A DNA stretch of 64,000 bases, taken from JAPOXR01 sp965221935 (GTDB taxonomy: Bacteria; Pseudomonadota; Alphaproteobacteria; Rhodobacterales; Rhodobacteraceae). Location of the stretch: NCBI GenBank assembly GCA_965221935.1, contig CBDCSZ010000064.1, forward strand, positions 7,503 to 71,502, given 5' to 3'. The position numbers and the translations under genes were made by a program. The notes beneath the pieces are model-generated. The model did no database searches, had not been told where the DNA came from, and saw only the letters and a program-made list of their open reading frames with translations. Positions 37,202 to 46,939 of the stretch are shown here, in pieces. Position 1 is the stretch's first letter. The number at the start of each line of letters is the position of its first letter.

Positions 37202-37660
37202 ATGAAGAGAATATTTGCAGTGCTGATCGGTTTGACGGCTGTTGCCGGGTGTTCTAATGTAAACACCGATACAATTAATCCGATAAACTGGTTCGACCGC
37301 GAAGAGGCTCCCGTCGCCGCACCGGAACCCGTAGCGGTGATCGACACTAGAGAACTGCTTCCTCAAGTGACAGAGGTGTCGCAGCTTCCGACTTCTAACG
37401 GTTTGATTTTGCTTGCAATGGGTCTGCCGCCGACGCAGGGATTCTGGGATCCCGTGCTGGTGCCGACAAACAACGAGCTGCCGCGCGATGGCTTGCTCAT
37501 CTATGAGTTCCGGGCATCAGGTCCGACCGACACAGTTGTTGAGGGCACCGCTGACAGCCGGGAGCTGCAGGCGGCGCGGACAATCACCGCCAACAAGCTC
37601 GAAGGTGTGACCGGGATCCGCGTTATTGCCTTGGCAAATCATCTCGATATTGCGCTTTGA
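37202..37660 (+). CDS. Small predicted lipoprotein
   Basis: 152 residues with a lipoprotein signal peptide (KRIFAVLIGLTAVAGC, lipobox AVAGC, lipidated Cys17). A linker rich in Pro, Ala and Glu and a C-terminal domain follow (LPTSNGLILLAMGLPPTQGFWDPVLVP, then GTADSRELQAARTITANKL). Similar proteins occur in Rhodobacterales without assigned function. The 3' end overlaps the convergent rnd gene by 38 bp. Confidence 0.75.
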   Translation: MKRIFAVLIGLTAVAGCSNVNTDTINPINWFDREEAPVAAPEPVAVIDTRELLPQVTEVSQLPTSNGLILLAMGLPPTQGFWDPVLVPTNNELPRDGLLIYEFRASGPTDTVVEGTADSRELQAARTITANKLEGVTGIRVIALANHLDIAL

Positions 37661-38810
37661 GCGAGACCAGCTGGGTTGCGCCGCTTGATGTGGTGAGCGC
37701 AATCTGACCCCTGCACAGGCGTTGCGCGTCTTTGCCGAAATGTTCTTTGCGCCAACCCTGCAAAGGGCGGGCGCAAGGTTTGTCTGCAGCAATTTCTTCC
37801 AGATCGGCGGTTGTCGCAATCAGCCGCTCCGCCACGCCCAGGCGTTTTGCCTTGTGTTTCAGCAACACCTTCAACAAATCCAGATCGTTGTTTGAATCCG
37901 CGGGAGGAGCTGCGGGTTTTGGGTTCTGCTCCTGCAGCGGGCTGTCGAGGGCTGCCTTGACGGCAGCGAGTATTCCGTCTGCGGCCGGACCCTTTTGCAT
38001 TTTTTTCGGCAGGAACCGCGCTTGCTGCAGGTCCTCTCGGTTCAACGGCCTGTTTCCAGCAAGTTCCAAAAGCGCTTCGTCGCGGATAATCCAGTTTCGC
38101 GGCAGGTCGCGTTTGCGGGCGAGCAATTCACGAAACTTGGCCAATTCACGCAGTGTCGATTGGAATCTTGCCGATCCTCCCCGCCGCTTGATGCGCAGCC
38201 ACGCATCGTTGGGATCCGTTTTGTAGGTCGATGGATTGGTTAACACAGCGAGATCGTCGTCAATCCAGGACCGGCGGCCATTGCGACGCACCCGTGCCGC
38301 AAGGTGTGTGTAGATGTCGCGCAGGTGGTCCACGTCAGACGCAGCGTATCGCAGCTGCTTAGTTGTCAACGGTCGCCGCGACCAATCGGTGATCTTGGAT
38401 GACCGGTCAATTCTCACACCGGCAATTTCCCGCGCCAGAGTTTCGTAACCGACTTGATCGCCATAGCCGCAAACCATGGCAGCGATCTGGGTGTCGAACA
38501 CCGGTTCCGGAAGCGTGCCCAACTGCAACAGGAAGATTTCAAGGTCTTGCCGGGCGGCGTGCAGGACTTTCACGGTCGACCGGTCACGCAACAGCCCTGC
38601 CAATGGTTCAATGCTGAATTCCGGCGCCAGCGTGTCAAACAGAGTGACGCTGTCGGCATCCTCTGTCGGAATCGCCATCTGTAGCAGGCACAGCTTTGGA
38701 TAGTACGTTTTTTCGCGCAGAAACTCGGTGTCGATGGTTACGAACCGGCAGGCCCGCGCTCTTTCGCAGAATTTCTGTAGATCTTCCGCGGAGGACCTGA
38801 ACTCAAACAC
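37623..38810 (-). CDS. rnd: Ribonuclease D
   Basis: 3'-5' exoribonuclease for tRNA maturation. 395 residues: a DEDD exonuclease domain (FVTIDTEFLREKTYYPKLCL for ExoI, VLHAARQDLEIFLLQLG for ExoII, YAASDVDHLRDIY for ExoIII with DEDDy Tyr), then an HRDC domain (ELAKFRELLARKRDLPRNWI). The start is GTG. It is convergent with and overlaps the lipoprotein gene. Confidence 0.94.
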   Translation of the reverse strand: MFEFRSSAEDLQKFCERARACRFVTIDTEFLREKTYYPKLCLLQMAIPTEDADSVTLFDTLAPEFSIEPLAGLLRDRSTVKVLHAARQDLEIFLLQLGTLPEPVFDTQIAAMVCGYGDQVGYETLAREIAGVRIDRSSKITDWSRRPLTTKQLRYAASDVDHLRDIYTHLAARVRRNGRRSWIDDDLAVLTNPSTYKTDPNDAWLRIKRRGGSARFQSTLRELAKFRELLARKRDLPRNWIIRDEALLELAGNRPLNREDLQQARFLPKKMQKGPAADGILAAVKAALDSPLQEQNPKPAAPPADSNNDLDLLKVLLKHKAKRLGVAERLIATTADLEEIAADKPCARPLQGWRKEHFGKDAQRLCRGQIALTTSSGATQLVSLKAQYRDDLPRQ

Positions 38811-39023
38811 GCTTGAAAAACCTCACTCACACAATGTCCACACTCACAGCGTTCACACACCGAATCACAGGAGTCGCACATTTCCCCTTCCCCCAAATCA
38901 ATATTTTTGGCCCCGGAATTGCGCAACTTGGGGCAATCCAATCTGTTGGCATTAGTGGCAAATTTGATGCAGTATCGGCCCTCTATCTGAAAAACAGGCT
39001 GAATTGGCAGGAGGGAGATTGCG

Positions 39024-39458
39024 GTGCGGTTGCTGATTCAGCGCGTTTCGTCAGCGGTGGTTGAAACTGGCGGCTATGAGACTGCGCGCATCGGCAGCGG
39101 CATTGTCATCTTTATTTGCGCGATGCGCGGAGACACTTTGGAAATGGTTTCACCTCTCGCTCGAAAGGTATCGAACCTGAGGATCTTTCGGGATGAACAG
39201 GGAAAGATGAACCTTTCGATTGTCGCCGGCGGCGGCGCGGCCCTGGTTGTCAGCCAGTTCACGCTTGCCGCCGACACCTCACGCGGAAATCGCCCCGGAT
39301 TCTCCAGCGCCGCCGACCCTGTTCTCGGGAAACAGCTATATGAGAGATTTGCGGCCGATTTGGCAAACCACTGTCCGGTTCAGACCGGTGTATTTGGCAG
39401 CGAAATGCAGGTTCATCTGACAAATGACGGTCCTGTGACTGTCTGGATGGACACATAG
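39024..39458 (+). CDS. dtd: D-aminoacyl-tRNA deacylase
   Basis: Removes D-amino acids from mischarged tRNAs. The 144 residues begin MRLLIQRVSSAVVE, with the signature LVVSQFTLAADTSRGNRP near residue 75 (Dtd SQFTL) and a C-terminal TNDGPVTVWMDT in place of the more common NxGPVT. A strong AGGAGG ribosome binding site precedes the GTG at 39024. Confidence 0.94.
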   Translation: MRLLIQRVSSAVVETGGYETARIGSGIVIFICAMRGDTLEMVSPLARKVSNLRIFRDEQGKMNLSIVAGGGAALVVSQFTLAADTSRGNRPGFSSAADPVLGKQLYERFAADLANHCPVQTGVFGSEMQVHLTNDGPVTVWMDT

Positions 39459-39966
39459 GCTGAATCGCCGGGCGAAATCTGCGGCGAGTCGGATTCAGAC
39501 CGTCTGCTGTCCGGTTTGCGGCCCCCGTGTTGGCATTTCAGTCAGGCACAGCGCCAATCCCCGGCGCCGTTTGGCAGACACAGCGCTGCGGCCTGCCTCC
39601 ACACACCTTGCCGGGCATGGTCCGCATGTCCTGCGGGCGCTGAACGGAAAGCGGCGGCAACTGCCGCAGGACCACCGATTGCAGATCGAAACCATTCTGG
39701 AATCTCCGAACCTTTTGCCGGAACACAAACGGCGGCCGGCGGATTGCCGAACCCTATGCTTCCCAAGGCGCCCGCATTCGTTCGGAAGGTCCGCCTGCCG
39801 TCACTTTGCAACAAAGGGAGCAGCGCGGTCCTGATGCTGCCCAATGACTTTGGCCAACACGCGGGCGGCGCCCCGCGGACCGAAATACACTGCCGCAATG
39901 GCAAGTGGACCGACATACGGGTTTTCAGTGGACAGTCCCAAGCGTAACGGATAGTGCATCGCCGAT
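39459..39966. other. 508-bp gap between dtd and tRNA-Asn; no recognised gene
   Basis: Open frames overlap on both strands, but none shows a family motif and their residue composition (Arg, Pro and Ser rich) looks non-coding. It may contain the tRNA promoter. Confidence 0.4.
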
Positions 39967-40041
39967 TCCGGCGTAGCTCAGCGGTAGAGCAGTTGACTGT
40001 TAATCAATTGGCCGCAGGTTCGAATCCTGCCGCCGGAGCCA
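39967..40041 (+). tRNA. tRNA-Asn (GTT anticodon)
   Basis: 75-nt cloverleaf: acceptor TCCGGCG/CGCCGGA, D-arm GTAGCTCAGCGGTAGAGC, anticodon loop CTGTTAA with GTT, T-arm GCAGGTTCGAATCCTGC, encoded CCA. Accessory DNA starts directly downstream, so it may mark the edge of an integrated region. Confidence 0.96.
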
Positions 40042-40419
40042 TATTTCCCGCCGTGTATCGATGCGGCGCTGCGGCGTGAGGTGTGAAAACCACGCGCCGA
40101 AGGGCTTCCAGAACTTGCTTCCTGACCGCTCGACCTGTCGGGCGACACAAGCCGTTGTTCAATCGGCATTTGCCCCGAGCGGCGCTGTCCGCCGGGCTTG
40201 CGATGGAACGGTTCCGGACCCGTTGCGCGACTTCCGTTGGTCATAAAAGGAAGCACGTCTGGCATTGTTGGAGCGCCTCTGGCAAGGGGAGTCGAGCCGT
40301 GGGAGAGAGATTTTCCGCAGCGACCGCCGCGAACCAGGCAAGGCAAGCCGCTTTCCCACAGCAGCGAGGATTTCGCATTCGCCCATAATCGGCGGCGTAT
40401 TCACATATTGGAGTGTCTG
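40042..40419. other. 378-bp gap after tRNA-Asn; no recognised gene
   Basis: No family-like reading frame on either strand. I looked for a repeat of the tRNA 3' end further right, which would suggest an integration site, and did not see one by eye. Confidence 0.4.
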
Positions 40420-41130
40420 ATGCAGGATCGATATGTTGGCGATATCGGGGACTTTGCGAAATTCGGGCTCTTGCGGGCAATCAGCAAAGGGAGAAACCTG
40501 GGCGTGGCGTGGTACCTGCACCCCGATTCCGGTCCACTCGGTGACGGTCGCCATACCCAGTACCTGAATCAGCGCGAGAAGTGGCGCCGTATCGATTGCG
40601 AGTTATTCGATAATCTGAAGCAAGTCGTTGATCTGAAACAGAGATCGGTCACGGAAGTGCAACAGTGCCGTATCCTGGGTAACGCCGTCTTCGCGGACGA
40701 ACTGCTCGATTTAGAGAACGTTCCGGTTCGTTGCCGCGAGATTTAGCGCCGCACATGGTTCGACCGTGTGAAGGTGACGCTTGCCGGCTGCGACCTGGTG
40801 TTCGCCGATCCCGACAACGGTCTGGCCTCGAAAAAATAATTCAGCCCGACGCTAAAGACCAGCGCGAAGAGTATACCGGTGTGTGAGGCAAAGGCTCTTG
40901 CCGAAGGCTCAACGGCTGTAATTTATCATCACAACACGCGCCGCAAGGGTGGGCACAGCGAGGAAATCTGGTGCTGGATGAACGAATTGACCGGCTGTAC
41001 CAGAGCTTGGTACTGGCGACGCTGGAGTAACCGGACCTTCTTCATCATCAACCCCGATGACCGAATGGAACGTGAACTCGATGAATTTGCGGAACGTTGG
41101 AATGAGGGCGGCAAGCTCATATGCCAATAA
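40420..41130 (+). pseudogene. Conserved hypothetical gene interrupted by two in-frame stop codons
   Basis: One continuous frame of 237 codons starting MQDRYVGDIGDFAKFGLLRA, broken by TAG at 40744-40746 and TAA about 30 codons later. Family-like blocks continue past both stops: GVAWYLHPDSGPLGDGRHT, TWFDRVKVTLAGCDLVFADPDNG, AVIYHHNTRRKGGHSEEI and WYWRRWSNRTFFIINPDD. I recognise it only as a hypothetical protein family often seen in accessory regions. There is no frameshift, so decay by point mutation is recent. A C-terminal restart at 40879 is conceivable. Confidence 0.75.
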
Positions 41131-41291
41131 CCACACCACACGATATCTTCGGTCATTGCAGCGCTGCCTGCACGAGAGCGAAGGCAAGCGCGACGGCCAA
41201 TGTGCGGGGAGAGCCGCGCCGACGCTCGCTTCAGTGCCGTCGCGGGCAACCCGGAACCGGGTCGCTCAACGGATCAGTCTAGGGTCAGGAC

Positions 41292-41831
41292 CTATAACCA
41301 GAACTTTACGTCCGCGGCAAGCATGCAGGCGGAGAGGAAGACATCCGGACATCGGTCACAGCGCATGGCAACCCGCCGCCAGTCCTTGATCTTGGCGAAG
41401 CAGTTCTCGATCTTGTGACGTTCTTTGTAGATCTCCGCGTCATGGGGGATCGGCGCGCGCCGGTTCTTTCTTGACGGTATGCAGGGAGAAATGGCCTTCT
41501 CTTTCAATGACTTGCGCAGCCAGTCGGCGTCACAGCCGCGGTCGGCCGCCAATGTCTTCGCCGGCGGCGGGTCCCGCATGAGAATCCGGGCTCCTGTGCA
41601 GTCGCTGACCTGGCCGGCGGTCAGGATCATCCGCAGCGGCCGTCCGCGGCCGTCGGTCAATGTGTGCGGCTTGGAGTTCAGACCGCCCTTGGTCCGTCCG
41701 GTCTTCCGTCCGAACCCCCTTTTTTTGAGCCCGAGGCCCGCCGCGGTCCGGCGGGCCTTGAGATGGGTGGCGTCGGTCATCAGCGTTCCGCCGGGATCTT
41801 CCGTCGGGTAGGACACTGGCGCGCGCACCAT
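41292..41831 (-). pseudogene. IS5-family transposase, C-terminal part (orfB)
   Basis: DDE domain: TLMTDATHLKARRTAAGLG with the first Asp, GRTKGGLNSKPHTLTDGRG, ILTAGQVSDCTGA, TLAADRGCDADWL with the second Asp, and KERHKIENCFAKIKDWRRVAMRCDR with the Glu and the YREK-like region. Its N-terminal partner is at 44767-45087. Confidence 0.82.
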
Positions 41832-42152
41832 AGGTCACGTTTCCAGCGTCCCCCTAAAATTCCGGACTTCCGGTTTTCCCGGGTCCGGCTTCAAGCGTCA
41901 GGCACCCCCGCAGGAGTTCGTTACGGTGCCTTCCGCGACATCCGCCACGCTCAAGGCTGACCCAGCCATACCCGTGGCATCATCCCGCGTTTACGCCGCC
42001 CTTCGGCTCGACAGCACCACCCCTTTCAACCGGGGTGGTATCCTCGGTCGGCGCCGGGCTCTGAGTCCCGGCATGACCTGCCGTCTTCGCCACCTGAGCC
42101 CAGAGGCCCTCGCTCCGGACGGGTTGTGTTATTCCGTCCATCACCGCTTAAT

Positions 42153-44277
42153 CCGATCTTCATCCCGCCGCCGCCCCCCGCGCTCCCTGCAAGACGTTGA
42201 AAACGTGAGGTTTTCTGGCCGCCGGGCCGCTTTTGTCTTGTCAAAAAGTTTCCAGTGCAAGTTGCGCGGTTTCAGGCCGCGTGCCCACTGACGTATTTTC
42301 GCAACAGTGCACATTATTATGGTGTTAAAGGAACACATCCTGTGGACAAGGAGACGGCAGGCACCATGGATTGTTGTCATTGCGCAGGGAGACCGCACAT
42401 GTCATTCCACATCGAGACCATCCCCAACAGGCGCGGCCGCGACACAATCCTCCTCAGGGAGGCCTGGCGCGAAGGCGCGAAGGTCAGGAAGCGCACCATC
42501 GCCAACCTCACCTATCTGCCGCCGGCGGTCACCGACGGCTTCCGCGCCGTGCTCAGGGGCGGAATCGTTCTCGGCTCCCCGGACGAGGTTTTCGGGATCC
42601 GCAGGTCGCTGCCGCACGGCCACGCGGCGGCGGCGCTCGGGACCATGCGGAGCCTCGGATTCGAAGGCATCCTCGGGCGGAAAAAAAGCCGGATGCGCGG
42701 TCTCGCGATGGCGGCGGCGGCGGCCCGGATCATCGATCCGGCCTCCAAGCTCGCCACAGCCAGGGCCCTTGACCCGGAGACCGCCTCCACCAGCCTCGGG
42801 GAGCTGCTCGGCCTCGGGCCGGTCAGCGGCAACGAGATGCTGGACATGCTCGACTGGCTGCTTGAGCGCCAGCCCTGGATCGAGCGCAGCCTCGCGAACC
42901 GGCATCTCAGGGACGGGACGTTGGTTCTGTACGACGTCTCGTCCAGTTACGTTGAAGGGAGGAAATGCCCGCTGGCGGCCTTCGGCCACAGCCGCGACGG
43001 AAAGAAAGGCAAAATGCAGATCACATACGGGCTGGTCTGCTCGGGGGACGGAACCCCTGTGGCGGTCGAGGTGTTCAGCGGAAACACCGCCGACCCGGAC
43101 ACCGTCAGGGGCCGGGCGGAGAAGCTGCGCCGCCGTTTCCGGGTTGAGAACATCGCGCTGGTCGGCGACCGCGGCATGATCACATCGGCCCGCATCAGGG
43201 AGGATCTGATTCCTCTCGGCCTTGACTGGATATCGGCGCTCAGGAGCGCCGACATCCGGAAGCTTGTGAAGAAGGGGAAGGACGCGCCGGCGGCGCTGGA
43301 TCCGGCGAGGCTCGCTGAGGATCAGGTCGCCGAGACCGTGTCCCCGGACTTTCCCGGCGAGCGGCTGCTGGTCTGCCTCAATCCCCGTCTGCGGGAGGAA
43401 AGGGCCCGGAAGCGGGAGGATCTGCTCAGGGCGACGGAACAGACGCTGGCTGAGATCGCCGCCGCGGCGTCCCGCCGCCGGCCGGGCCCGAAGAACCGGG
43501 AGATGACGGCGAAGGCCCTGGGGCGCAGGGGCAACAGAAAAAAGGTCGAAAAACACTTCAATATTGAGATCCGGGACGGCGGAATGGACTGGAGCCGCGA
43601 CGCGGCGAAAACCGCGGCGGAGGCGGCGCTCGACGGAATCTATGTGGTGCGCGCCAGCCTCGGAAAGGAATCCATCGGCGGCGAGGCGGCGGTGGCGGCC
43701 TATAAAAGCCTCGCGCTCGTCGAGCGCGCCTTCCGGACCATGAAGACGTCAGGGCTGAGGGTCCGGCCGTTCCATGTTTACAATGAGGGGCGGGTGAAGG
43801 CGCATGTGTTCCTCTGCATGCTCGCCTGGCATGTGGAGCGGAGCATGCGGGAGAAGCTCGCCCCCATCCTGTTCGAGGATGACGACCGGGAGGCGGCCCG
43901 CGCAAGGCGGTCGACCCCTGTGGAGAAGGCGGAGGTCTCCGAAAGCGCCAAGGCCAAAGCGGCCTCGAAACAGACCCCTGACGGCCTGCCGGTCCACAGC
44001 TTCCGGACGCTGCTCGCCGATCTCGGAACGCTGACGCTGAACGACGCCTTCCTGCCCGGAAGGCCCGGCAGCGCGTTCCGCATGGCCGCGCGGCCGACCG
44101 CGCTCCAGAAAAGGGCCTTTGAGCTTCTGGAGATCAAACCGCCCGGAAATGTTGTCAGTTCAATGACAGGCTGAAAAAGCCCTCCGGCCCGGCCGGACCC
44201 CCAGAAAATCAAGCGAAAACAACATGGTGTCCTTGCCTGCGCGGAGAAAACCTGTCAAATCCCGGCATGAAGTTCGG
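42153..44277 (+). mobile_element. IS1634-family insertion sequence, copy 1 (complete)
   Basis: 2125 bp. Terminal inverted repeats CCGATCTTCATCCCG (left) and the complement of CCGAACTTCATGCCG (right). Exact 6-bp target duplication CTTAAT at 42147-42152 and 44278-44283. Nearly identical to copy 3 at 52573, with few amino-acid changes. Confidence 0.92.
42399..44174 (+). CDS. IS1634-family transposase, copy 1
   Basis: 591-residue DDE transposase. Visible blocks: FHIETIPNRRGRDTILLRE, YDVSSSYVEGRKCPLAAFGHSRDGK with the first Asp region, VEVFSGNTADPDT, IALVGDRGMITSARI with the second Asp, and AAYKSLALVERAFRTMKTSGL with the catalytic Glu, then a C-terminal HVFLCMLAWHVERSMREKL. ATG 42399 after CAGGGAGACC is chosen; the frame is open further upstream to 42255. 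Confidence 0.92.
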   Translation: MSFHIETIPNRRGRDTILLREAWREGAKVRKRTIANLTYLPPAVTDGFRAVLRGGIVLGSPDEVFGIRRSLPHGHAAAALGTMRSLGFEGILGRKKSRMRGLAMAAAAARIIDPASKLATARALDPETASTSLGELLGLGPVSGNEMLDMLDWLLERQPWIERSLANRHLRDGTLVLYDVSSSYVEGRKCPLAAFGHSRDGKKGKMQITYGLVCSGDGTPVAVEVFSGNTADPDTVRGRAEKLRRRFRVENIALVGDRGMITSARIREDLIPLGLDWISALRSADIRKLVKKGKDAPAALDPARLAEDQVAETVSPDFPGERLLVCLNPRLREERARKREDLLRATEQTLAEIAAAASRRRPGPKNREMTAKALGRRGNRKKVEKHFNIEIRDGGMDWSRDAAKTAAEAALDGIYVVRASLGKESIGGEAAVAAYKSLALVERAFRTMKTSGLRVRPFHVYNEGRVKAHVFLCMLAWHVERSMREKLAPILFEDDDREAARARRSTPVEKAEVSESAKAKAASKQTPDGLPVHSFRTLLADLGTLTLNDAFLPGRPGSAFRMAARPTALQKRAFELLEIKPPGNVVSSMTG

Positions 44278-44766
44278 CTTAATCGGCCTCATCCGCCAGT
44301 CAGGAGGACTCCGCGTCCTTTCCCGTACTCCGGTTATGGACACGGTCCTTGACATTCGAGGGTCACAACATCCTGTCTGTCCTCCTCACCTTCCGGACTT
44401 TCACCACTGAACCCTCCGGGATTGCCGCCACCTGTACGCCGGGCGATCCGATGCGTGCATCTCAGTTCTTCCGCACCGGCACTGGCCATCGGGCAGAGCG
44501 GAGACCCTTGGCATCCTCCAATACCCCCGCAAGTCGGATTCCATGCGGGGAGCGTTTTTTCGACGCTTCATACGGACGTTCGCTTTCGCTACGGCCCTCC
44601 CGGTTGTTCGCCTCCCTGTCCGACCGGACCAGAGGGACATCGTCCTCCCAGCCCACAGAGGCTTTTACGTCCCCGCTTCCGGACGCCGGGTCACCCCAGA
44701 CACCCGTGGGGATATGACTACGACGCCAAACTGAGAATTGCGCCGGCGGGACTTCCACCCGCAAGT

Positions 44767-45087
44767 TCAGCAGCTAGTCTCGCTGCACCCGCCCGCAAGC
44801 CCCTCGAGCATGCGGGCGAAGACGCCCTTCATGCTCCAGCGTTTCCACCGGCTGTGGAGCGTCTTGTGGGGACCGTGCTCCGCCGGCGCGTCCCGCCGCC
44901 TTAACCCGTTGCGGTTTATGAATATTATGCCGCTCAGGACCCGCCTGTCATCAACCCCGGGGATGCCCCTTGACTTGGGGAAGAACGGGCGGAGGCGTTC
45001 AAGCTGCGCCTCCGTCAGCCAGAAAAGACCACGCATGCTGCCGCTCACTGCCCGGTTTGTTGTTTTCAGGCAGTGAATCAGACACAA
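44767..45087 (-). pseudogene. IS5-family transposase, N-terminal part (orfA)
   Basis: 106 codons containing LFWLTEAQLERLRPFFPKSR, VDDRRVLSGIIFINRNGLR and GPHKTLHSRWKRWS, the DUF4096 region of IS5/IS427 orfA. It ends shortly after FARMLEGLAGG, where foreign sequence begins. Confidence 0.82.
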
Positions 45088-45123
45088 TCGCGTCTGTCAA
45101 CCATTATAGGGTCCTGATCCTAG

Positions 45124-45336
45124 CGCGACAATCAAGATGGCAGTCTCGTTGAGGGGTGTTTCCGGTTGCAAGTGGCGACGCATCCAGGCAGTGCCGACGC
45201 GCCGGGCTTCCGCCTGCATCCCCTCAAGGGCAAACGTGCGGGCCAGAGGAGCATTCGCGTCTCGGGCAACTGGCGCTTGGTGTTCCGTTTCGAGGCCGGC
45301 GAGGCCGTAGACGTGGACCTGATCGACCACCACTGA
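45124..45336 (+). pseudogene. HigB-type toxin, C-terminal remnant
   Basis: An in-frame tail reading PGFRLHPLKGKRAGQRSIRV, then SGNWRLVFRFEAGEAVDVDLIDHH, the typical end of RelE/HigB ribosome-dependent RNases. The 5' part is cut off at the IS5 element's right end. Degraded sequence left of that element (about 41140-41280) may be the other half, but it is not clean. An antitoxin gene follows by 19 bp. Confidence 0.8.
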
Positions 45337-45355
45337 ACAAATGGGAGCACCAACC

Positions 45356-45510
45356 ATGAACGACATTGCGAGCGATCGCGTCGGCCCAATGCAGAACCCG
45401 CCGCACCTGGGCGAACTCATCCGCGAGAGCATGGACGATGTGGGTTGGAACGTGACCGAGACTACGGCTCGGCTCGGCTGCGAGCGCGGAACGCTGTCGC
45501 GTCTGCTAAA
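45356..45510 (+). pseudogene. higA: HigA antitoxin, N-terminal part (interrupted by IS1634 copy 2)
   Basis: Codons 1-51 of an HTH antitoxin: HLGELIRESMDDVGWNVTET and LGCERGTLSRLLN. The gene resumes at 51584. Removing 45511-51583 leaves exactly 96 codons including the stop, so only the insertion disrupts it. Gene order toxin then antitoxin is that of higBA. Confidence 0.88.
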
Positions 45511-45756
45511 CCGATCTTCATCCCGCCGCCGCCCCCCGCGCTCCCTGCAAGACGTTGAAAACGTGAGGTTTTCTGGCGGCCGGGTCGCTTTTGTCCTGTC
45601 AAAAAGTTTCCAGTGCAAGTTTCGCGGTTTCAGGCCGCGTGCCCACTGACGTATTTTCGCAACAGTGCACATTATTATGGTGTTAAAGGAACACATCCTG
45701 TGGACAAGGAGACGGCAGGCACCATGGATTGTTGTCATTGCGCAGGGAGACCGCAC

Positions 45757-46838
45757 ATGTCATTCCACATCGAGACCATCCCCAACAGGCGCGGCCGCGA
45801 CACAATCCTCCTCAGGGAGGCCTGGCGCGAAGGCGCGAAGGTCAGGAAGCGCACCATCGCCAACCTCACCTATCTGCCGCCGGCGGTCACCGACGGCTTC
45901 CGCGCCGTGCTCAGGGGCGGAATCGTTCTCGGCTCCCCGGACGAGGTTTTCGGGATCCGCAGGTCGCTGCCGCACGGCCACGCGGCGGCGGCGCTCGGGA
46001 CCATGCGGAGCCTCGGATTCGAAGGCATCCTCGGGCGGAAAAAAAGCCGGATGCGCGGTCTCGCCATGGCGGCGGCGGCGGCCCGGATCATCGATCCGGC
46101 CTCCAGGCCGGCCACCGCGCGGGCCCTCGATCCGGAGACCGCCTCGACCAGCCTCGGGGAGCTGCCCGGCCTCGGGCCGGTCAGCGGCAACGAGATGCCG
46201 GACATGCTCGACTGGCTGCTTGAGCGCCAGCCCTGGATCGAGCGCAGCCTCGCGAACCGGCATCTCAGGGGCGGAACCTTGGCGCTCTATGACGTGAGTT
46301 CAAGCTTCGTGGAGGGAAGGAAATGCCCGCTCGCCGCCTTCGGGCACAGCAGGGACGGGAAGAAAGGCAAAATGCAGATCACATACGGCCTGGTCTGCTC
46401 GGGAGACGGAACCCCTGTGGCGGTGGAGGTGTTCAGCGGAAACACCGCCGATCCGGACACCGTCAGAGGCCAGGCGGAGAAACTGCGCCGCCGTTTCCGG
46501 GTTGAGAACATCGCGCTGGTCGGCGACCGCGGCATGATCACATCGGCCCGCATCAGGGAGGATCTTATTCCTCTCGGCCTCGACTGGATATCGGCGCTCA
46601 GGAGCGCCGATATCCGGAAGCTTGTCAGGAAGGGGAAAAAGAAGCCCGCGGCGCTGGATCCGGCGAGGCTCGCTGAGGATCAGGTCGCCGAGACCGTGTC
46701 CCCGGACTTTCCCGGCGAGCGGCTGCTGGTCTGCCTCAATCCCCGTCTGCGGGAGGAAAGGGCCCGGAAGCGGGAGGATCTGCTCAGGGCGACGGAACAG
46801 ACGCTGGCTGAGATCGCCGCCGCGGCGTCCCGCCGCCG
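45757..46838 (+). pseudogene. IS1634-family transposase, copy 2, N-terminal part
   Basis: First 360 codons of the transposase up to RRR near residue 360, ending where the DruA-DDE element enters. Joined to 50781-51474 it restores a 591-codon frame. Confidence 0.88.
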
Positions 46839-46939
46839 ACGCGCAATGGCATTTCCTTAACGATTCGGCGTCATTTCCTTAAGGGGGCGCGCCATTTCCG
46901 GGGCGGCTTCGCCCCTTTCCGGCAAGGTTCGGTTTCAGG

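Larger units (their letters stand above)
41800..44780 (-). mobile_element. ORF-less insertion (about 850 nt without IS1634) with extensive hairpins; possible structured RNA
   Basis: Interrupts the IS5 transposase gene and is itself split by IS1634 copy 1 (TSD CTTAAT), leaving 41800-42152 and about 44284-44780. No coding frame of plausible family exists on either strand. On the minus strand many stable hairpins can be drawn: GCGGG TGGAAGT CCCGC near the 5' end, CCACCCC GGTTGAAA GGGGTGG near 42025, and a CCGGAC...GTCCGG stem with inner CCGG pairs near 41870. Spacing and length resemble an ORF-less group II intron or a similar large RNA. However, I could not find a convincing domain V with its AGC triad. 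Boundaries are estimated from the transposase reading frame. Confidence 0.4.
41281..45121 (-). mobile_element. IS5-family (IS427-like) element, split by later insertions
   Basis: The ends are imperfect inverted repeats: AGGGTCAGGACC-TATAA at 41281 and the complement of AGGATCAGGACCCTATAA ending at 45121. Each is flanked by CTAG. The transposase is cut in two: orfA lies at the right, orfB at the left, and about 2.9 kb of foreign DNA lies between (an RNA-like insertion and IS1634 copy 1). The element appears to have landed in higB. Confidence 0.75.

Noticed and set aside
39516..39947. Open frames on both strands between dtd and tRNA-Asn
   Set aside because: No conserved motif or ribosome binding site, and composition typical of chance frames.
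41800..42152. Group II intron domain V in the RNA-like insertion
   Set aside because: A CCGGAC/GTCCGG stem with an AA bulge looks similar in size, but the basal AGC:GUU triad pairing fails, so I kept the element unassigned.
42402..43556. 384-codon minus-strand frames opposite the IS1634 transposases (also at 52822-53976)
   Set aside because: Repeats with the transposase copy and has no own motif; antisense shadow.
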